The notes below the pieces were generated by a model. It ran no database searches. It was not told where the DNA came from and saw only the letters and a program-made list of their open reading frames with translations. The position numbers were made by a program, and so were the translations under genes. Below are positions 44,263-52,982 of a DNA stretch of 64,000 bases, in pieces (position 1 is the first letter of the stretch; every line of letters starts with the position of its first letter). The DNA is from Candidatus Gastranaerophilales bacterium (lineage in GTDB: Bacteria > Cyanobacteriota > Vampirovibrionia > Gastranaerophilales > Gastranaerophilaceae): positions 1-64,000 of the forward strand of contig CALVGZ010000008.1 of the NCBI GenBank assembly GCA_944327225.1, read 5' to 3'.

Positions 44263-44868
44263 ATGAAAAAATTATTGTTCTCTTTTTTGGCATTTACGGT
44301 TTTTAGTTCTATTTCTTTTGCTGCTCCTTGCAGTGTTGAGAAATGTTCAAAGTCAGATTGTGCTAAAGCTCCCGCTACCAGTTGCGAAAAAGCTAATCCT
44401 TGTGAAGAAAAAACTACATCTTGTGATGAAACAACTTGTGATAAATGTAATGTAGAAGATGATGAGTATTGCGTATATAATCAGTGTTTCTTTGATAAAC
44501 AATATAAAAAAATGAAAAAAGAATTGTGTTTAACAAAAAAACAAGAAGCTTGCATTGATAATATATATAAAAGTTTTAAAACAGATATGGAAGCTCAGCA
44601 TGCTAAGTATCGCATAGAAAAAGATAAGCTTTTAAATATGATTGAATGTAATAATGATTGTTGGAAAGATCAAGCAAAAGTTCTTAAAGAAATGAAAAGA
44701 GATGCTAAAGAAAAATGCAAACAATTCAGAGATGATGTCAAAGAACAACTTTGTAAAAATCAATATTCGGCATTTCGAAAATTCCAAAGATGTGAAAGAA
44801 GTAAAATGAGAAAACTTATAAAATATGCAAAAGTTTATAAATTCCCTTGCACTGATTGCTGTAAATAA
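44263..44868 (+). CDS. Cysteine-rich exported protein, Spy/LTxxQ-like
   Basis: 201 residues. Signal peptide at 1-20 (ISFAAP). A Cys-rich segment (about 21-75) contains many Cys in CEK/CDE-type spacings. A long helical domain (about 80-190) follows, with LCLTKKQEACID, similar to the LTxxQ repeat of the periplasmic chaperones Spy and CpxP, and with Cys placed at intervals. The end is PCTDCCK. The cysteines suggest disulfide bonding or metal binding in the periplasm. Monocistronic with its own terminator at 44873-44896. Function is inferred only from the weak Spy-like motif. Confidence 0.75.
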   Translation: MKKLLFSFLAFTVFSSISFAAPCSVEKCSKSDCAKAPATSCEKANPCEEKTTSCDETTCDKCNVEDDEYCVYNQCFFDKQYKKMKKELCLTKKQEACIDNIYKSFKTDMEAQHAKYRIEKDKLLNMIECNNDCWKDQAKVLKEMKRDAKEKCKQFRDDVKEQLCKNQYSAFRKFQRCERSKMRKLIKYAKVYKFPCTDCCK

Positions 44869-44872
44869 ATTT

Positions 44873-44896
44873 AACGGGGCAGATGCCCCGTTTTTT
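44873..44896. terminator. Terminator between convergent genes
   Basis: Perfect eight-base stem AACGGGGC (44873-44880) / GCCCCGTT (44885-44892) with an AGAT loop and T run. It ends the Cys-rich protein gene and touches the 3' end of the convergent DUF2993-like gene. Confidence 0.9.
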
Positions 44897-45764
44897 AATG
44901 ATTTTTCTTTATTAAAATAATACCGTTGATTGAAATTTTGGAATCGGCTATTTTAACTGTTTGGATTTCATTTTCGCCTTTGTTATTTTTATCAAATGTA
45001 ACTGCATATTTGAGAGGATTTAAAAGGTTAATTATTGGAAGGAAATAACCATTGTAATATTTTTTTGAGTTTAGTTCAAAATCGCAAAGTTCTAATTTTC
45101 CTTCATTTACTTTTAAATTTGTGCTAAAAGTTAATTTTGTAGGTTTTAGAGTATAAGGAATAAGAAAACTTAAGTTTTCATTTAAAGTCGGCATAATTTC
45201 ATATTTAAAAATTAGTTTGTCATCCTTAATTTCAGCATTTGAATTTTGGATTTTCAGAATTGAAGATATAATTTTATCATTGTTCATTTTATCGATAATT
45301 GTTTTATATTCGCTTGATTCAAAGGTTTTGTTAAGGTCTTGTTGGGTTATTTCTGTTGAATATTTTAAAACCATATTTTCTTTAAAAAATAATTCATTAT
45401 TATCAAAAATAACAGAATTATAAGGGCAAAGAGTTTCAATATTGAGATTTGAAGTATAAAAACCTTTGTAGTTAAAGTTTTTACTGTTTGCTTTTAGGGA
45501 TTTAAATTCGCCTTTTAAAACATTAACTCCATAAAAATTATCTATATTTATTTTGAATTTTGAATTTGTTTCTTTTTCTAAATTTTTTGAAATTTCGTGT
45601 TCAATTATATTTCTTGAAAGAAAATTAACTCCAGAAATGCTGGCTATGTTTCCTGAAAAAGTTTTTTGAGCATTATTTACGGAGCAATATTGGAAATAAT
45701 CCTTTGCGAATATTGGGTTTAGGGTATATAAAGAGAGTATTAAGAAATATATTATTTTTTTCAT
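44895..45764 (-). CDS. Exported DUF2993/LmeA-like protein
   Basis: 289 residues with a signal peptide (about 1-20, NPIFAKDY). The rest has the strand-rich pattern of LmeA-type lipid-binding proteins: FLSRNIIEHEISKNLEKETN followed by repeated amphipathic strands, a pair of NSN/ISS motifs, and a C-terminal FLPIINLLNPLKYAVTF. DUF2993 proteins are common in cyanobacteria and actinobacteria and are thought to sit in the periplasm binding lipids. Identification is by pattern only. Confidence 0.6.
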   Translation of the reverse strand: MKKIIYFLILSLYTLNPIFAKDYFQYCSVNNAQKTFSGNIASISGVNFLSRNIIEHEISKNLEKETNSKFKINIDNFYGVNVLKGEFKSLKANSKNFNYKGFYTSNLNIETLCPYNSVIFDNNELFFKENMVLKYSTEITQQDLNKTFESSEYKTIIDKMNNDKIISSILKIQNSNAEIKDDKLIFKYEIMPTLNENLSFLIPYTLKPTKLTFSTNLKVNEGKLELCDFELNSKKYYNGYFLPIINLLNPLKYAVTFDKNNKGENEIQTVKIADSKISINGIILIKKNH

Positions 45765-45815
45765 ATTTCAACCTTTTTTAAAAGTATTCTAATATAAAAT
45801 ATTAAACTTATAAAC

Positions 45816-45844
45816 TTGAAAATTAACCTTTTTTGTATTATAAT
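45816..45844 (+). promoter_or_regulatory. Promoter with a long leader before a 51-residue ORF
   Basis: TTGAAA (45816-45821) and TATAAT (45839-45844) with a 17-base spacer, one of the best promoters in the window. Transcription would start near 45851, leaving about 160 bases before the ATG at 46011. The leader can form two hairpins: TGTTTGC-TTGG-GGCAACA-like around 45870, and ATGTAAATTTTT / AAAAATTTGCAT around 45910-45940. I do not recognise a riboswitch class. Confidence 0.6.
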
Positions 45845-46010
45845 ATTGGCGTGTTTTAGGTCTAAATTGTTTGCTTGGGGCAACAAAATCGAATTTTAAT
45901 CGTCAGATAATATGTAAATTTTTATTAAAAAAAATTTGCATACTATAAAGTTTTGTTCTTTCTAATCCGTTTGAATAAAATATGATGACAAGCGAAAGCG
46001 AGGTTATATA

Positions 46011-46166
46011 ATGTTGGAATTGTTTAGTCTTGTGTTTTTTGGAATGATAGTTTACACATTTCTTGTAATTTTACCTGCTGTGGTTGAAAATTTATCTTCG
46101 GAAGAATTCAGAGCAGCATATTTTTCTCATCTTGCTTCACGTTGGGTAAATTCATACGGTAAATAA
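46011..46166 (+). CDS. Small membrane protein, 51 residues
   Basis: The frame from ATG 46011 to TAA 46166 encodes one membrane segment (about 5-27, FSLVFFGMIVYTFLVILPAVV) followed by a polar tail with ENLSSEEFRAAYFSHLASRW. A GCGAGG ribosome site stands eight bases upstream and a good promoter lies further up. Strong 5' signals and the amphipathic tail support translation. No family recognised. It ends just before the convergent zincin gene. Confidence 0.65.
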   Translation: MLELFSLVFFGMIVYTFLVILPAVVENLSSEEFRAAYFSHLASRWVNSYGK

Positions 46167-46167
46167 G

Positions 46168-46812
46168 TTATAATAATTCTTCAAAGCCATAAGAACGCTC
46201 AGGTAAATTTTGATATCCTTTGTTTGTTATAACGAATTTGTGGATGTATTTACTTGTGTAGTTTCCTCTGACGAATAATTTTTTTATTACATTCTCACGT
46301 TCAACTAATGGATGTGAGATTTTTTCTAATTCTGGATTGTCTTCTGTTAATTGAGTCCAAACGGCAGCTTCAAGTGTCCAGGCGTACGTTTCTTCATTTA
46401 ATGAGTTAAACTCGTCCTGGTGTATGGCTTCGTGGGCTAAAATTGCACTTAATGCTTCAATTGGAGCATCTTTATGTTTTTCGTTTATGTATATACAAAG
46501 ATTTTTCTTTTTTTTCCAACCTAAAGCATCAAAATTGGCGTACATTGGGTTTATCGTGCTGAGATTAGCGAATTCTACTTTTATGGGTTTTTTAGTTAAA
46601 TTGTTACCTAAAATAGCTTCACGAGAGTATTTTCCCGTAGTATCTTTTAAAAGCTCTATTGCTTCTATTACGTTTGTGTCTTCCGTTACATTTTTATATT
46701 GCTTAATGATTTTTTCATCAATTGTTTGTTTGGGTGTTGTATCTTGAATGGCAAAAATGCTATTTCCCAACAAAAAAGATAAAATTATTGCAAAAATTAT
46801 ATTTTTTTTCAT
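46168..46812 (-). CDS. Exported zincin-like protein with HExxH motif
   Basis: 214 residues. Signal peptide at about 1-21 (NSIFAIQD). The zinc-binding motif is H127-E-A-I-H131 (ILAHEAIHQDE), followed by E140 or E141 in LNEETYAWTLEA as the likely third ligand, a gluzincin-like arrangement. Likely a periplasmic metalloprotease or a catalytically similar protein of a family I do not recognise. Monocistronic. Confidence 0.75.
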   Translation of the reverse strand: MKKNIIFAIILSFLLGNSIFAIQDTTPKQTIDEKIIKQYKNVTEDTNVIEAIELLKDTTGKYSREAILGNNLTKKPIKVEFANLSTINPMYANFDALGWKKKKNLCIYINEKHKDAPIEALSAILAHEAIHQDEFNSLNEETYAWTLEAAVWTQLTEDNPELEKISHPLVERENVIKKLFVRGNYTSKYIHKFVITNKGYQNLPERSYGFEELL

Positions 46813-46929
46813 AATCCTCTACTCAATATACTAATTAATATTATTATACGCATACTTTTTTTATAAGGACAAATTAAAATTCTTCAAGGTAGGTTAAGTT
46901 ATAATATTTTTTTATATTAAAATAAGTAT

Positions 46930-47268
46930 ATGATTAAATATTTGACACCAATTATATTGTTAACAATTTCAAACATTTTTATGACTTTTGCTTGGTATGG
47001 TCATTTGAGGCATAAAAGTTCCGCTTTGTGGATTGTTATATTAGTTTCTTGGCTCATTGCTTTTTTTGAATATTGTTTTCAGGTTCCGGCAAATCGTTTC
47101 GGACACGAAGTTTATAACGTCGTTCAATTAAAAACAATTCAGGAAGTTATAACTTTAATTATATTTTCGCTTTTTAGTGTTTTATATTTAAAGGAGCATT
47201 TTCGCTGGAATTATTTAGTTGGGTTTATATTTATTGTGCTTGCGGTATTTTTCATATTTAAAAAATAA
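46930..47268 (+). CDS. DUF486/DMT-like small membrane protein
   Basis: 112 residues with four membrane segments, the layout of the DUF486 branch of the drug/metabolite transporter superfamily. The block FFEYCFQVPANRFGHEVYN is characteristic of DUF486. It probably works as a dimer; its function is not established. A TAAAAT at 46918-46923 lies six bases before the ATG. The MFS gene follows 14 bases after its stop. Confidence 0.88.
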   Translation: MIKYLTPIILLTISNIFMTFAWYGHLRHKSSALWIVILVSWLIAFFEYCFQVPANRFGHEVYNVVQLKTIQEVITLIIFSLFSVLYLKEHFRWNYLVGFIFIVLAVFFIFKK

Positions 47269-47282
47269 TTTTGGTATAATTT

Positions 47283-48524
47283 ATGACGCTTCATCAAAAA
47301 CATCATTACAGGTTTATTTTAATATTTATCGGAACTATATTTTATTTTTTGGCTAATGTTCAAAGAACGGCAATCCCTGGAGCTATATTTGATGTTTTGC
47401 AGAGTGATTTTTCTGCGTGTGCATCTAAAATCACGCTTCTTGGTGCGATATTTTGCTATGTTTATGCGATAACTCAACTTGTAGTAGGGCTTATGGTGGA
47501 TAAAATTGGCGGTTTCAGAGTTATTGCAATAGGAAGCGTCATGTTTGCGATAGGTTCAATTATTTTTCCTCATTCTTCGACTGTTTTGGGCTTATATTTA
47601 TCCAGAGCGTTTATGGGGTTTGGTGCTGCTACGTTTTATTTAAGCGTAATTAGGGAAGTTAAAAAATATGCAAAAGACAGGAATTTTTCGCTTGCTGTGT
47701 CTTACATTTTATTTATAGGATATAGCGGTGGAATAATCGCGAATGCTCCTTTTGTTATGTGTGTCAATGAAATTGGCTGGAGAAATTCTCTATATTTGCT
47801 TGGTTTTTTTACTTTATTTCTTGCCATTGTTTATTTTTCGGTTTTATATATATTTAAACCTGTTCATATAGAATCGGATACACATCTTTCAATAGCTCCT
47901 TTTAAAGAGGTGTTGTCTAATAAAAAAAATATAAATGTATTTTTGTTTGGAAGTATTAATTATGGGCTTTATTATGTTTTGCAAACCGTAATAGGCAAAA
48001 AATTTTTAGAGGATTTTTGTAGTATAGGAGTTAATAAGGCCGCATTAATATTATCTTTTATGGCGGTAATTTCTGCTTTTGCAGGAACAATTACGGCTAT
48101 TGTGTCAAAGTGTATAAATAACAGACGTTCGGTAATTTTTAAAACTTTTGCGGTGTTATCTTTTATTTCTATGCTTTTAATTACACTGCTGCTTGTTTTT
48201 AATATTCATACAAAATTAATTGCTTTGATATTTTGCATACCTTCTTTTATCGGAAGTATTTCACCTCTTTTAATTTCGACTTTGCATCTTTTAAACAGAT
48301 ATGAGGTTTCAGCTACTGCAGTCAGTATACAAAATTTTGGATTTTTTATGATGGTTGGGATTTTAGGCATGTTATCAGGTATGCTTATGAATGTTTTTGA
48401 GCCTCGGAATATTAACGGCATTCTGATATATTCAAATAATTCTTATTTGCTTGTATTTTCATTGTTTTTAGTTTTAAGTTTGTTTGAATTATTTTGTGCT
48501 TTTAGAATTAAAGACAGTAATTAA
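47283..48524 (+). CDS. Major facilitator superfamily transporter
   Basis: 413 residues with 12 membrane segments. The motif-A-like loop between helices 2 and 3 reads GLMVDKIGGFRVIAIGS. The N-terminal half fits anion or sugar-phosphate type MFS proteins (YFLANVQRTAIPGAIFDVL). Substrate unknown. Cotranscription with the DUF486 gene is likely from the 14-base gap. The end overlaps a convergent GNAT-like gene by 17 bases. Confidence 0.9.
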   Translation: MTLHQKHHYRFILIFIGTIFYFLANVQRTAIPGAIFDVLQSDFSACASKITLLGAIFCYVYAITQLVVGLMVDKIGGFRVIAIGSVMFAIGSIIFPHSSTVLGLYLSRAFMGFGAATFYLSVIREVKKYAKDRNFSLAVSYILFIGYSGGIIANAPFVMCVNEIGWRNSLYLLGFFTLFLAIVYFSVLYIFKPVHIESDTHLSIAPFKEVLSNKKNINVFLFGSINYGLYYVLQTVIGKKFLEDFCSIGVNKAALILSFMAVISAFAGTITAIVSKCINNRRSVIFKTFAVLSFISMLLITLLLVFNIHTKLIALIFCIPSFIGSISPLLISTLHLLNRYEVSATAVSIQNFGFFMMVGILGMLSGMLMNVFEPRNINGILIYSNNSYLLVFSLFLVLSLFELFCAFRIKDSN

Positions 48525-49227
48525 GTTTTTTACTTGTTTTTATAAATGAGTCTATATTTTCACTTGGAAGGTACATATACACTTCTTCCGGTGCTCCGTA
48601 TATTCCTGTTGCTTCATAGAAATTCATCCCTGTTTGTAATTTTTCTTCCGTTTCTTTGTCTATTCCTCTAAAGCCTTTCTTGTAATAGTCAAATGTATCA
48701 ATATCATATGCTGACGATAAACAATAAAGACAGTCTATACATTCTGCATCTGTGCATCTTGCTTTAACTATAATGCCGCCTTCTGCATCTCTTTGTTTGC
48801 TTTCTTTTATAGCTTCTCTTATTAAGAAATTTTTACATCTGTTGTTTTTTGTTACAATATTTTCAATTACGATTGGACCTTTTTTTGCTCTTTTGTACAA
48901 TTCATCATCGCATTTAAATTCATTTTTATCTGCTTGTCTTATAGACATGTATCCAATTTCTTGCTCATTTTTATCCAGAACTATGTATTCATAGTTTCTG
49001 ATTGTAACAATTATAGTGTCATAACCTAATTTTAGACTGTAAGTTCTATTATGAGGTTTAAGATTGTTTGTTAACTTTGAAATATATCTTCTGATTTTGT
49101 TTATTTTTGGTCTATCAGTTGAAGACATTGTCTTATTGCCAAATGAGATATTCTTTGGATTTCCTGTTTTGAAGTTGTTTTGTATTTTATTGTAGTTAGA
49201 ATAAGATGAGATATTTTGTATTAACAT
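48508..49227 (-). CDS. GNAT-like protein with N-terminal NISFG segment (paralogue A)
   Basis: 239 residues. The N terminus (MLIQNISSYSNYNKIQ, then KNISFGNKT near residue 28) is polar and low-complexity. Residues about 70-235 follow the acetyltransferase fold order: strand with EQEIGYMSI, strand GPIVIENIVTKN, helix CKNFLIREAIKESKQRDAEG, strand IIVKARC, then DYYKKGFRGI and a last strand EVYMYLP. The canonical Q/R-x-x-G-x-G/A is degenerate (NNRCKN), so acetyl-CoA binding is uncertain. Same family as the next gene upstream (49329-50063), about 35-40% identical by eye over the C-terminal part. Confidence 0.7.
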   Translation of the reverse strand: MLIQNISSYSNYNKIQNNFKTGNPKNISFGNKTMSSTDRPKINKIRRYISKLTNNLKPHNRTYSLKLGYDTIIVTIRNYEYIVLDKNEQEIGYMSIRQADKNEFKCDDELYKRAKKGPIVIENIVTKNNRCKNFLIREAIKESKQRDAEGGIIVKARCTDAECIDCLYCLSSAYDIDTFDYYKKGFRGIDKETEEKLQTGMNFYEATGIYGAPEEVYMYLPSENIDSFIKTSKKLNYCL

Positions 49228-49328
49228 TTGACTATCCCTTTTTATATTTTAGAATCATAAATTTTTGTATTTTGAGATTTTTTATAATGTTTGTTTACCA
49301 TTTTTATTTTGAATTAAATAAAATAATA

Positions 49329-50063
49329 TTAATAATCATTTGATTTAAGGTATAAGTCCATTTTTTCTTTTGGTAAATACATATACGCTTGTATTGGACC
49401 TGTGTATACTCCGAAACAATTTAGCGTTTTTATGCCGGATTCAATTTCTTTTTGGGTTTTTTTACTAATCGCTTTGAAACCTTTATCTTGGTATGCAATT
49501 ATATTTAAATTATAAGCATTTTCATAATCCATTCCTTGACATTTATTATATTCTTGCTGACTATTTGAAGCATATATAATTATACAGCCTTTATAACCTA
49601 GGCGTTTACTTGTTTTAATAGCTTCTTTTATAAGGTAATTTTTACATTTTTTATTTTTTGTTTTAAGGCTTCTGATTATAAGAGGACCATTTTTTGTTTT
49701 TTCATAAAACTCATCTTCATAATGGAATTCTTTCAGGATAGGATGACAAAGATGCATTGAAGCAACTTCTTCTCCTGATTTGTCGTACATACGATAATCT
49801 AAGTTGTCTTCAATTTCTATGTCAAATTTTTCATCGCCTATTTTTTTGCTTTTGTATACAGTAAAATGGCTGCATGCATCATAAAAATTGGGTGCTTCTA
49901 AGAAATATTTTTTAATTTTGCTTATTATATCAGAAGGTTTGTTTTTTTGAGAAGCAGGTTTTTCTTTTCCGTTAAATGAGATATTTGTTGTTTCGTTTTC
50001 TTTTTTATGATTGTTTAATCTTTTGCTATAGTATGAATAAGGAGTTATGTTTTGTATTTGCAT
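49329..50063 (-). CDS. GNAT-like protein with N-terminal NISF segment (paralogue B)
   Basis: I place the start at the ATG at 50063, since GAAAGGAAATTACAA precedes it; a frame from 50099 lacks a ribosome site. 244 residues. The N terminus (MQIQNITPYSYYSKRL ... TNISFNGKEKP) matches paralogue A in layout and several residues. The C-terminal part has GPLIIRSLKTKNKKCKNYLI, GCIIIYAS, IAYQDKGFKAI and QAYMYLP in the same order. Both proteins are read from the minus strand, 101 bases apart. Likely a tandem duplication. Acyltransferase fold is inferred; function unknown. Confidence 0.7.
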   Translation of the reverse strand: MQIQNITPYSYYSKRLNNHKKENETTNISFNGKEKPASQKNKPSDIISKIKKYFLEAPNFYDACSHFTVYKSKKIGDEKFDIEIEDNLDYRMYDKSGEEVASMHLCHPILKEFHYEDEFYEKTKNGPLIIRSLKTKNKKCKNYLIKEAIKTSKRLGYKGCIIIYASNSQQEYNKCQGMDYENAYNLNIIAYQDKGFKAISKKTQKEIESGIKTLNCFGVYTGPIQAYMYLPKEKMDLYLKSNDY

Positions 50064-50118
50064 TTGTAATTTCCTTTCTTGTATTTTCCTTAAAAACAAT
50101 CAAGAAAAAAAATTGCCC

Positions 50119-51909
50119 TTATGGAGAAAAAATTTTCATTTCACAATTTTTGCAATCAAAAATCAGAGGATATTTTATATTTTTTTCATCTTCAAGATAT
50201 AGTTCTTCAGTATTTTTACATCCTAAGAAAGCTCTTTTTAGACAATGTTTTGTTGTCATAAGTTCTTTATTTTTTCTATTTGTCAGACTTTCAAAGCTAT
50301 CTTCAATAACTTCACAATTTGAAAGCTCATAAAATTCTTTTGCTTTTTTATTGTGGACATTTAATTTATAATCCCCTTGTCTTATAGGATAGTCTGTAAT
50401 ATTTAATTTTTTCTGCTTTTTTACTCTATAATTTTTTAAGATTTTTTCGGTTAATTCATTTAAAATTTCACGTCTGATTTCATTTATTTCGCTTATTGGC
50501 AGAAACGGTAATTCATTTGTTTTAAATTCTATTTTTTTTGTAATATATGGACTGTCGCCTGTTTTAGACAATGATTTTATATAACTTTCTTTTATTTTTT
50601 CTTGATTTTTTGCAATTTCTTTGAAATTTAATTTAAGAGTAGCTTTATTGTTATTTATATCTTTAACAATAATTTCATTTTGAAAAACAATAAAGCTAAT
50701 TTCCAACTTTCTTATTGTTTTTGAATTTTTAAGTATATTATTAAATTTTCCATCAGAGTTTCTGTATATTTTTGTATTTGTTTTCAAAAATGCGTTATCA
50801 GGTCTTTTATTAGGGTAAATTTTTACTCCGCTTTTTGTTTTTTCAATTTTGTTAACAAGAAATCCCGTTGAATCGTTTTCTGTTAATATTATAAGTCCGT
50901 CTTGCGGATTTATTTCTTTGTTTGTTTTTATTAATAAGTAATTTTCATAGTTTTTATCAATTGTTCCGATCAATTCACCTATTGATTTTGGAGTAATAAA
51001 ATTATAAATGTTGTCTTTTTTATTGAATAAGTATTCATCGCAAAAACCTCTGTTAAAGGATTTTTCAAGATTTGGTTCAAAATCTTCAATTATTTTGCCA
51101 TGGCTTGTTCTGGGGTATTTTTTAAACAAATTATTGTAATATAAAGTAACATTTTTTACATAATTTTCATCTTTTAATCTTCCTTCAATTTTAAAAGATG
51201 TAATTCCTGCTTTTATTAATTTATCAATATGTTTTGATAAATTATTATCTTTTAAGGATAAAAGATATTTGTTTTTTGCGATATATTTTCCGTTTTTTGT
51301 AACAAGAGAATAACGTTTTCTGCATGCTTGGGCACATTCACCTCGGTTTGCACTTCTTTTTCCAATGTATTCGGATAAATAACATTGTCCGGAATAACAA
51401 ACGCATAAAGCTCCATGGATAAAGTGTTCCAGTTCAATGTTTGTATTTTTTTTAATTTCTTCGATTTTGTTTAAGGGCAATTCCCTTGCCAGCACTGCTC
51501 TTTTTAGACCTATATCTTCAAAAAATTTTATTTTTTCAATTGTTCTGTTGTCACACTGTGTGCTTGCATGAAGAATTATAGGCGGAATTTCATTTTTGTA
51601 TGCTAAGGTTAAAATTCCAAAATCTTGAATGATTATTGCATCGGTTTTTATTTCGTATAATTTTTTAATTATCGTTTTGCACTCTTCTAATTCTTTGTCG
51701 TTTAATATAGTGTTTAAGGTAACATATACTTTTACATTAAAAAGATGAGCATAATTAATTATTTTTTCTATGGCTTCTATTGAATTAGAGGCATTTTTTC
51801 TTGCACCAAAACTAATTGTACCTATATATATTGCATCAGCTCCTGAATTTATTGCACTTATTGCACAATTATAATCTTTTGCAGGTGCTAAAAGTTCCAA
51901 TTTTTCCAT
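50119..51909 (-). CDS. U32-family peptidase-like protein
   Basis: 596 residues. The N-terminal TIM-barrel-like domain (ELLAPAKDYNCAISAINSGADAIYIG, then LERAV-type text LKRAVLARELPLNKIEEI) and the cysteine cluster HGALCVCYSGQCYLSEY ... RGECAQACRKRY at about 165-200 mark the U32 family, whose members include RlhA and UbiU-type Fe-S hydroxylases as well as putative collagenases. A C-terminal DUF3656-like part follows (about 380-500). The Cys set suggests an Fe-S cluster and RNA or small-molecule hydroxylation rather than proteolysis, based on family knowledge. Confidence 0.92.
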   Translation of the reverse strand: MEKLELLAPAKDYNCAISAINSGADAIYIGTISFGARKNASNSIEAIEKIINYAHLFNVKVYVTLNTILNDKELEECKTIIKKLYEIKTDAIIIQDFGILTLAYKNEIPPIILHASTQCDNRTIEKIKFFEDIGLKRAVLARELPLNKIEEIKKNTNIELEHFIHGALCVCYSGQCYLSEYIGKRSANRGECAQACRKRYSLVTKNGKYIAKNKYLLSLKDNNLSKHIDKLIKAGITSFKIEGRLKDENYVKNVTLYYNNLFKKYPRTSHGKIIEDFEPNLEKSFNRGFCDEYLFNKKDNIYNFITPKSIGELIGTIDKNYENYLLIKTNKEINPQDGLIILTENDSTGFLVNKIEKTKSGVKIYPNKRPDNAFLKTNTKIYRNSDGKFNNILKNSKTIRKLEISFIVFQNEIIVKDINNNKATLKLNFKEIAKNQEKIKESYIKSLSKTGDSPYITKKIEFKTNELPFLPISEINEIRREILNELTEKILKNYRVKKQKKLNITDYPIRQGDYKLNVHNKKAKEFYELSNCEVIEDSFESLTNRKNKELMTTKHCLKRAFLGCKNTEELYLEDEKNIKYPLIFDCKNCEMKIFSP

Positions 51910-52004
51910 AAAAAAATTATATCAAAAAAATTTTATACACTTTCAATATGATAGACAAAGACTTGAACGGATAGTATTATTTATTTAGGAAAGTATATTT
52001 AAAG

Positions 52005-52979
52005 ATGGAAAATCAGAATTTTAATTTAGATGAAGATATAAATGAAGGCGATAATTTTAATTTGGAAGTTTCTGTTTCCGATGAATTTAAAAGAGGCTGC
52101 AAGTTATATAACTTTAGACGTCCTGATAAATTTTCAAAAGAACATTTAAAAGCCTTACAGGATATTCATAGAGATTTTGCACGTCATTTGGCGACCGTTA
52201 TGACGGGTTATCTTAGAATGGAAGTTGAGATAGACGTTATTTCCGTTGATCAATTGACTTATGAAGAATATATTTGTTCAATGCCATCACATGTACAGAA
52301 TATGATTTTTAAATTAAATCCTTTGTCCGGTGAAATTTCTATGGGAATGAGTCCTGAGGTTTTAGCTGTAGTATTGGATAGGATGCTTGGCGGTTCAGGA
52401 GTTGTTAATGATCACGGCAGGGAATTAACACAAATAGAAGAACTTTTAACAACAAAATTTGTGGAAAAAATCATTAAAATATTGGAAGAAGCTTGGGGAA
52501 CTATTTTGCCTGTTAAGTCAGAGTTTGTAACTTTAGCAAACGGGTATCATTCAGTTCCTATTACAACAAGCGGCGAAATTGTTACTTTAATTTCATTCGA
52601 AGTTCGTTTGGGACAGAAAAATTTTGGTTTAATGAATATATGCTTTCCGTACCCTGTTTTAGAAACAGTTTTGCCTAAGTTGACTCCTCAGTATATATAT
52701 CAACATGCTAGTGTTGCAGCAAACGAAATCGGAAAAAATGAAACCTTGGAAAAAATTAAAGGTGCCGAACTTGAAATGCAGGTAATTTTGGGTATGGCAA
52801 ATGTTGAAATAAATGATGTATTGGATTTAAAGGTTGATGATGTAATTAAATTGGATCAAAAATTAGACAAGGAGCTTGTTGCTTGTGTTAATAAAAAAAG
52901 AAAATTTTTTGTTGTTCCGGGAAAAATTCAAAATAAAATTTGTGTGAAAATTGTTGATCAGTATCATGAAAAGGAGTAA
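52005..52979 (+). CDS. fliM: Flagellar motor switch protein FliM
   Basis: C-ring protein that binds CheY-P and connects FliG to FliN. The middle CheC-like domain (about 45-235) starts with YNFRRPDKFSKEHLKALQDIH and includes GEISMGMSPEV and LDRMLGG. The C-terminal SpoA domain (about 250-320) reads MQVILGMANVEINDVLDLKVDDVIKL. The N-terminal CheY-binding segment (LSQDEIDALL in most FliM) is replaced by an acidic stretch, NFNLDEDINEGDNF, without the usual motif. 324 residues; a TTTAGG-type site precedes the ATG. Confidence 0.95.
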   Translation: MENQNFNLDEDINEGDNFNLEVSVSDEFKRGCKLYNFRRPDKFSKEHLKALQDIHRDFARHLATVMTGYLRMEVEIDVISVDQLTYEEYICSMPSHVQNMIFKLNPLSGEISMGMSPEVLAVVLDRMLGGSGVVNDHGRELTQIEELLTTKFVEKIIKILEEAWGTILPVKSEFVTLANGYHSVPITTSGEIVTLISFEVRLGQKNFGLMNICFPYPVLETVLPKLTPQYIYQHASVAANEIGKNETLEKIKGAELEMQVILGMANVEINDVLDLKVDDVIKLDQKLDKELVACVNKKRKFFVVPGKIQNKICVKIVDQYHEKE

Positions 52980-52982
52980 ATT

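Noticed and set aside
47272-47280. TG-G-TATAAT just before the MFS start as a leaderless promoter
   Set aside because: It ends only two bases before the ATG, so transcription would start inside the gene; cotranscription with the upstream DUF486 gene is more likely.
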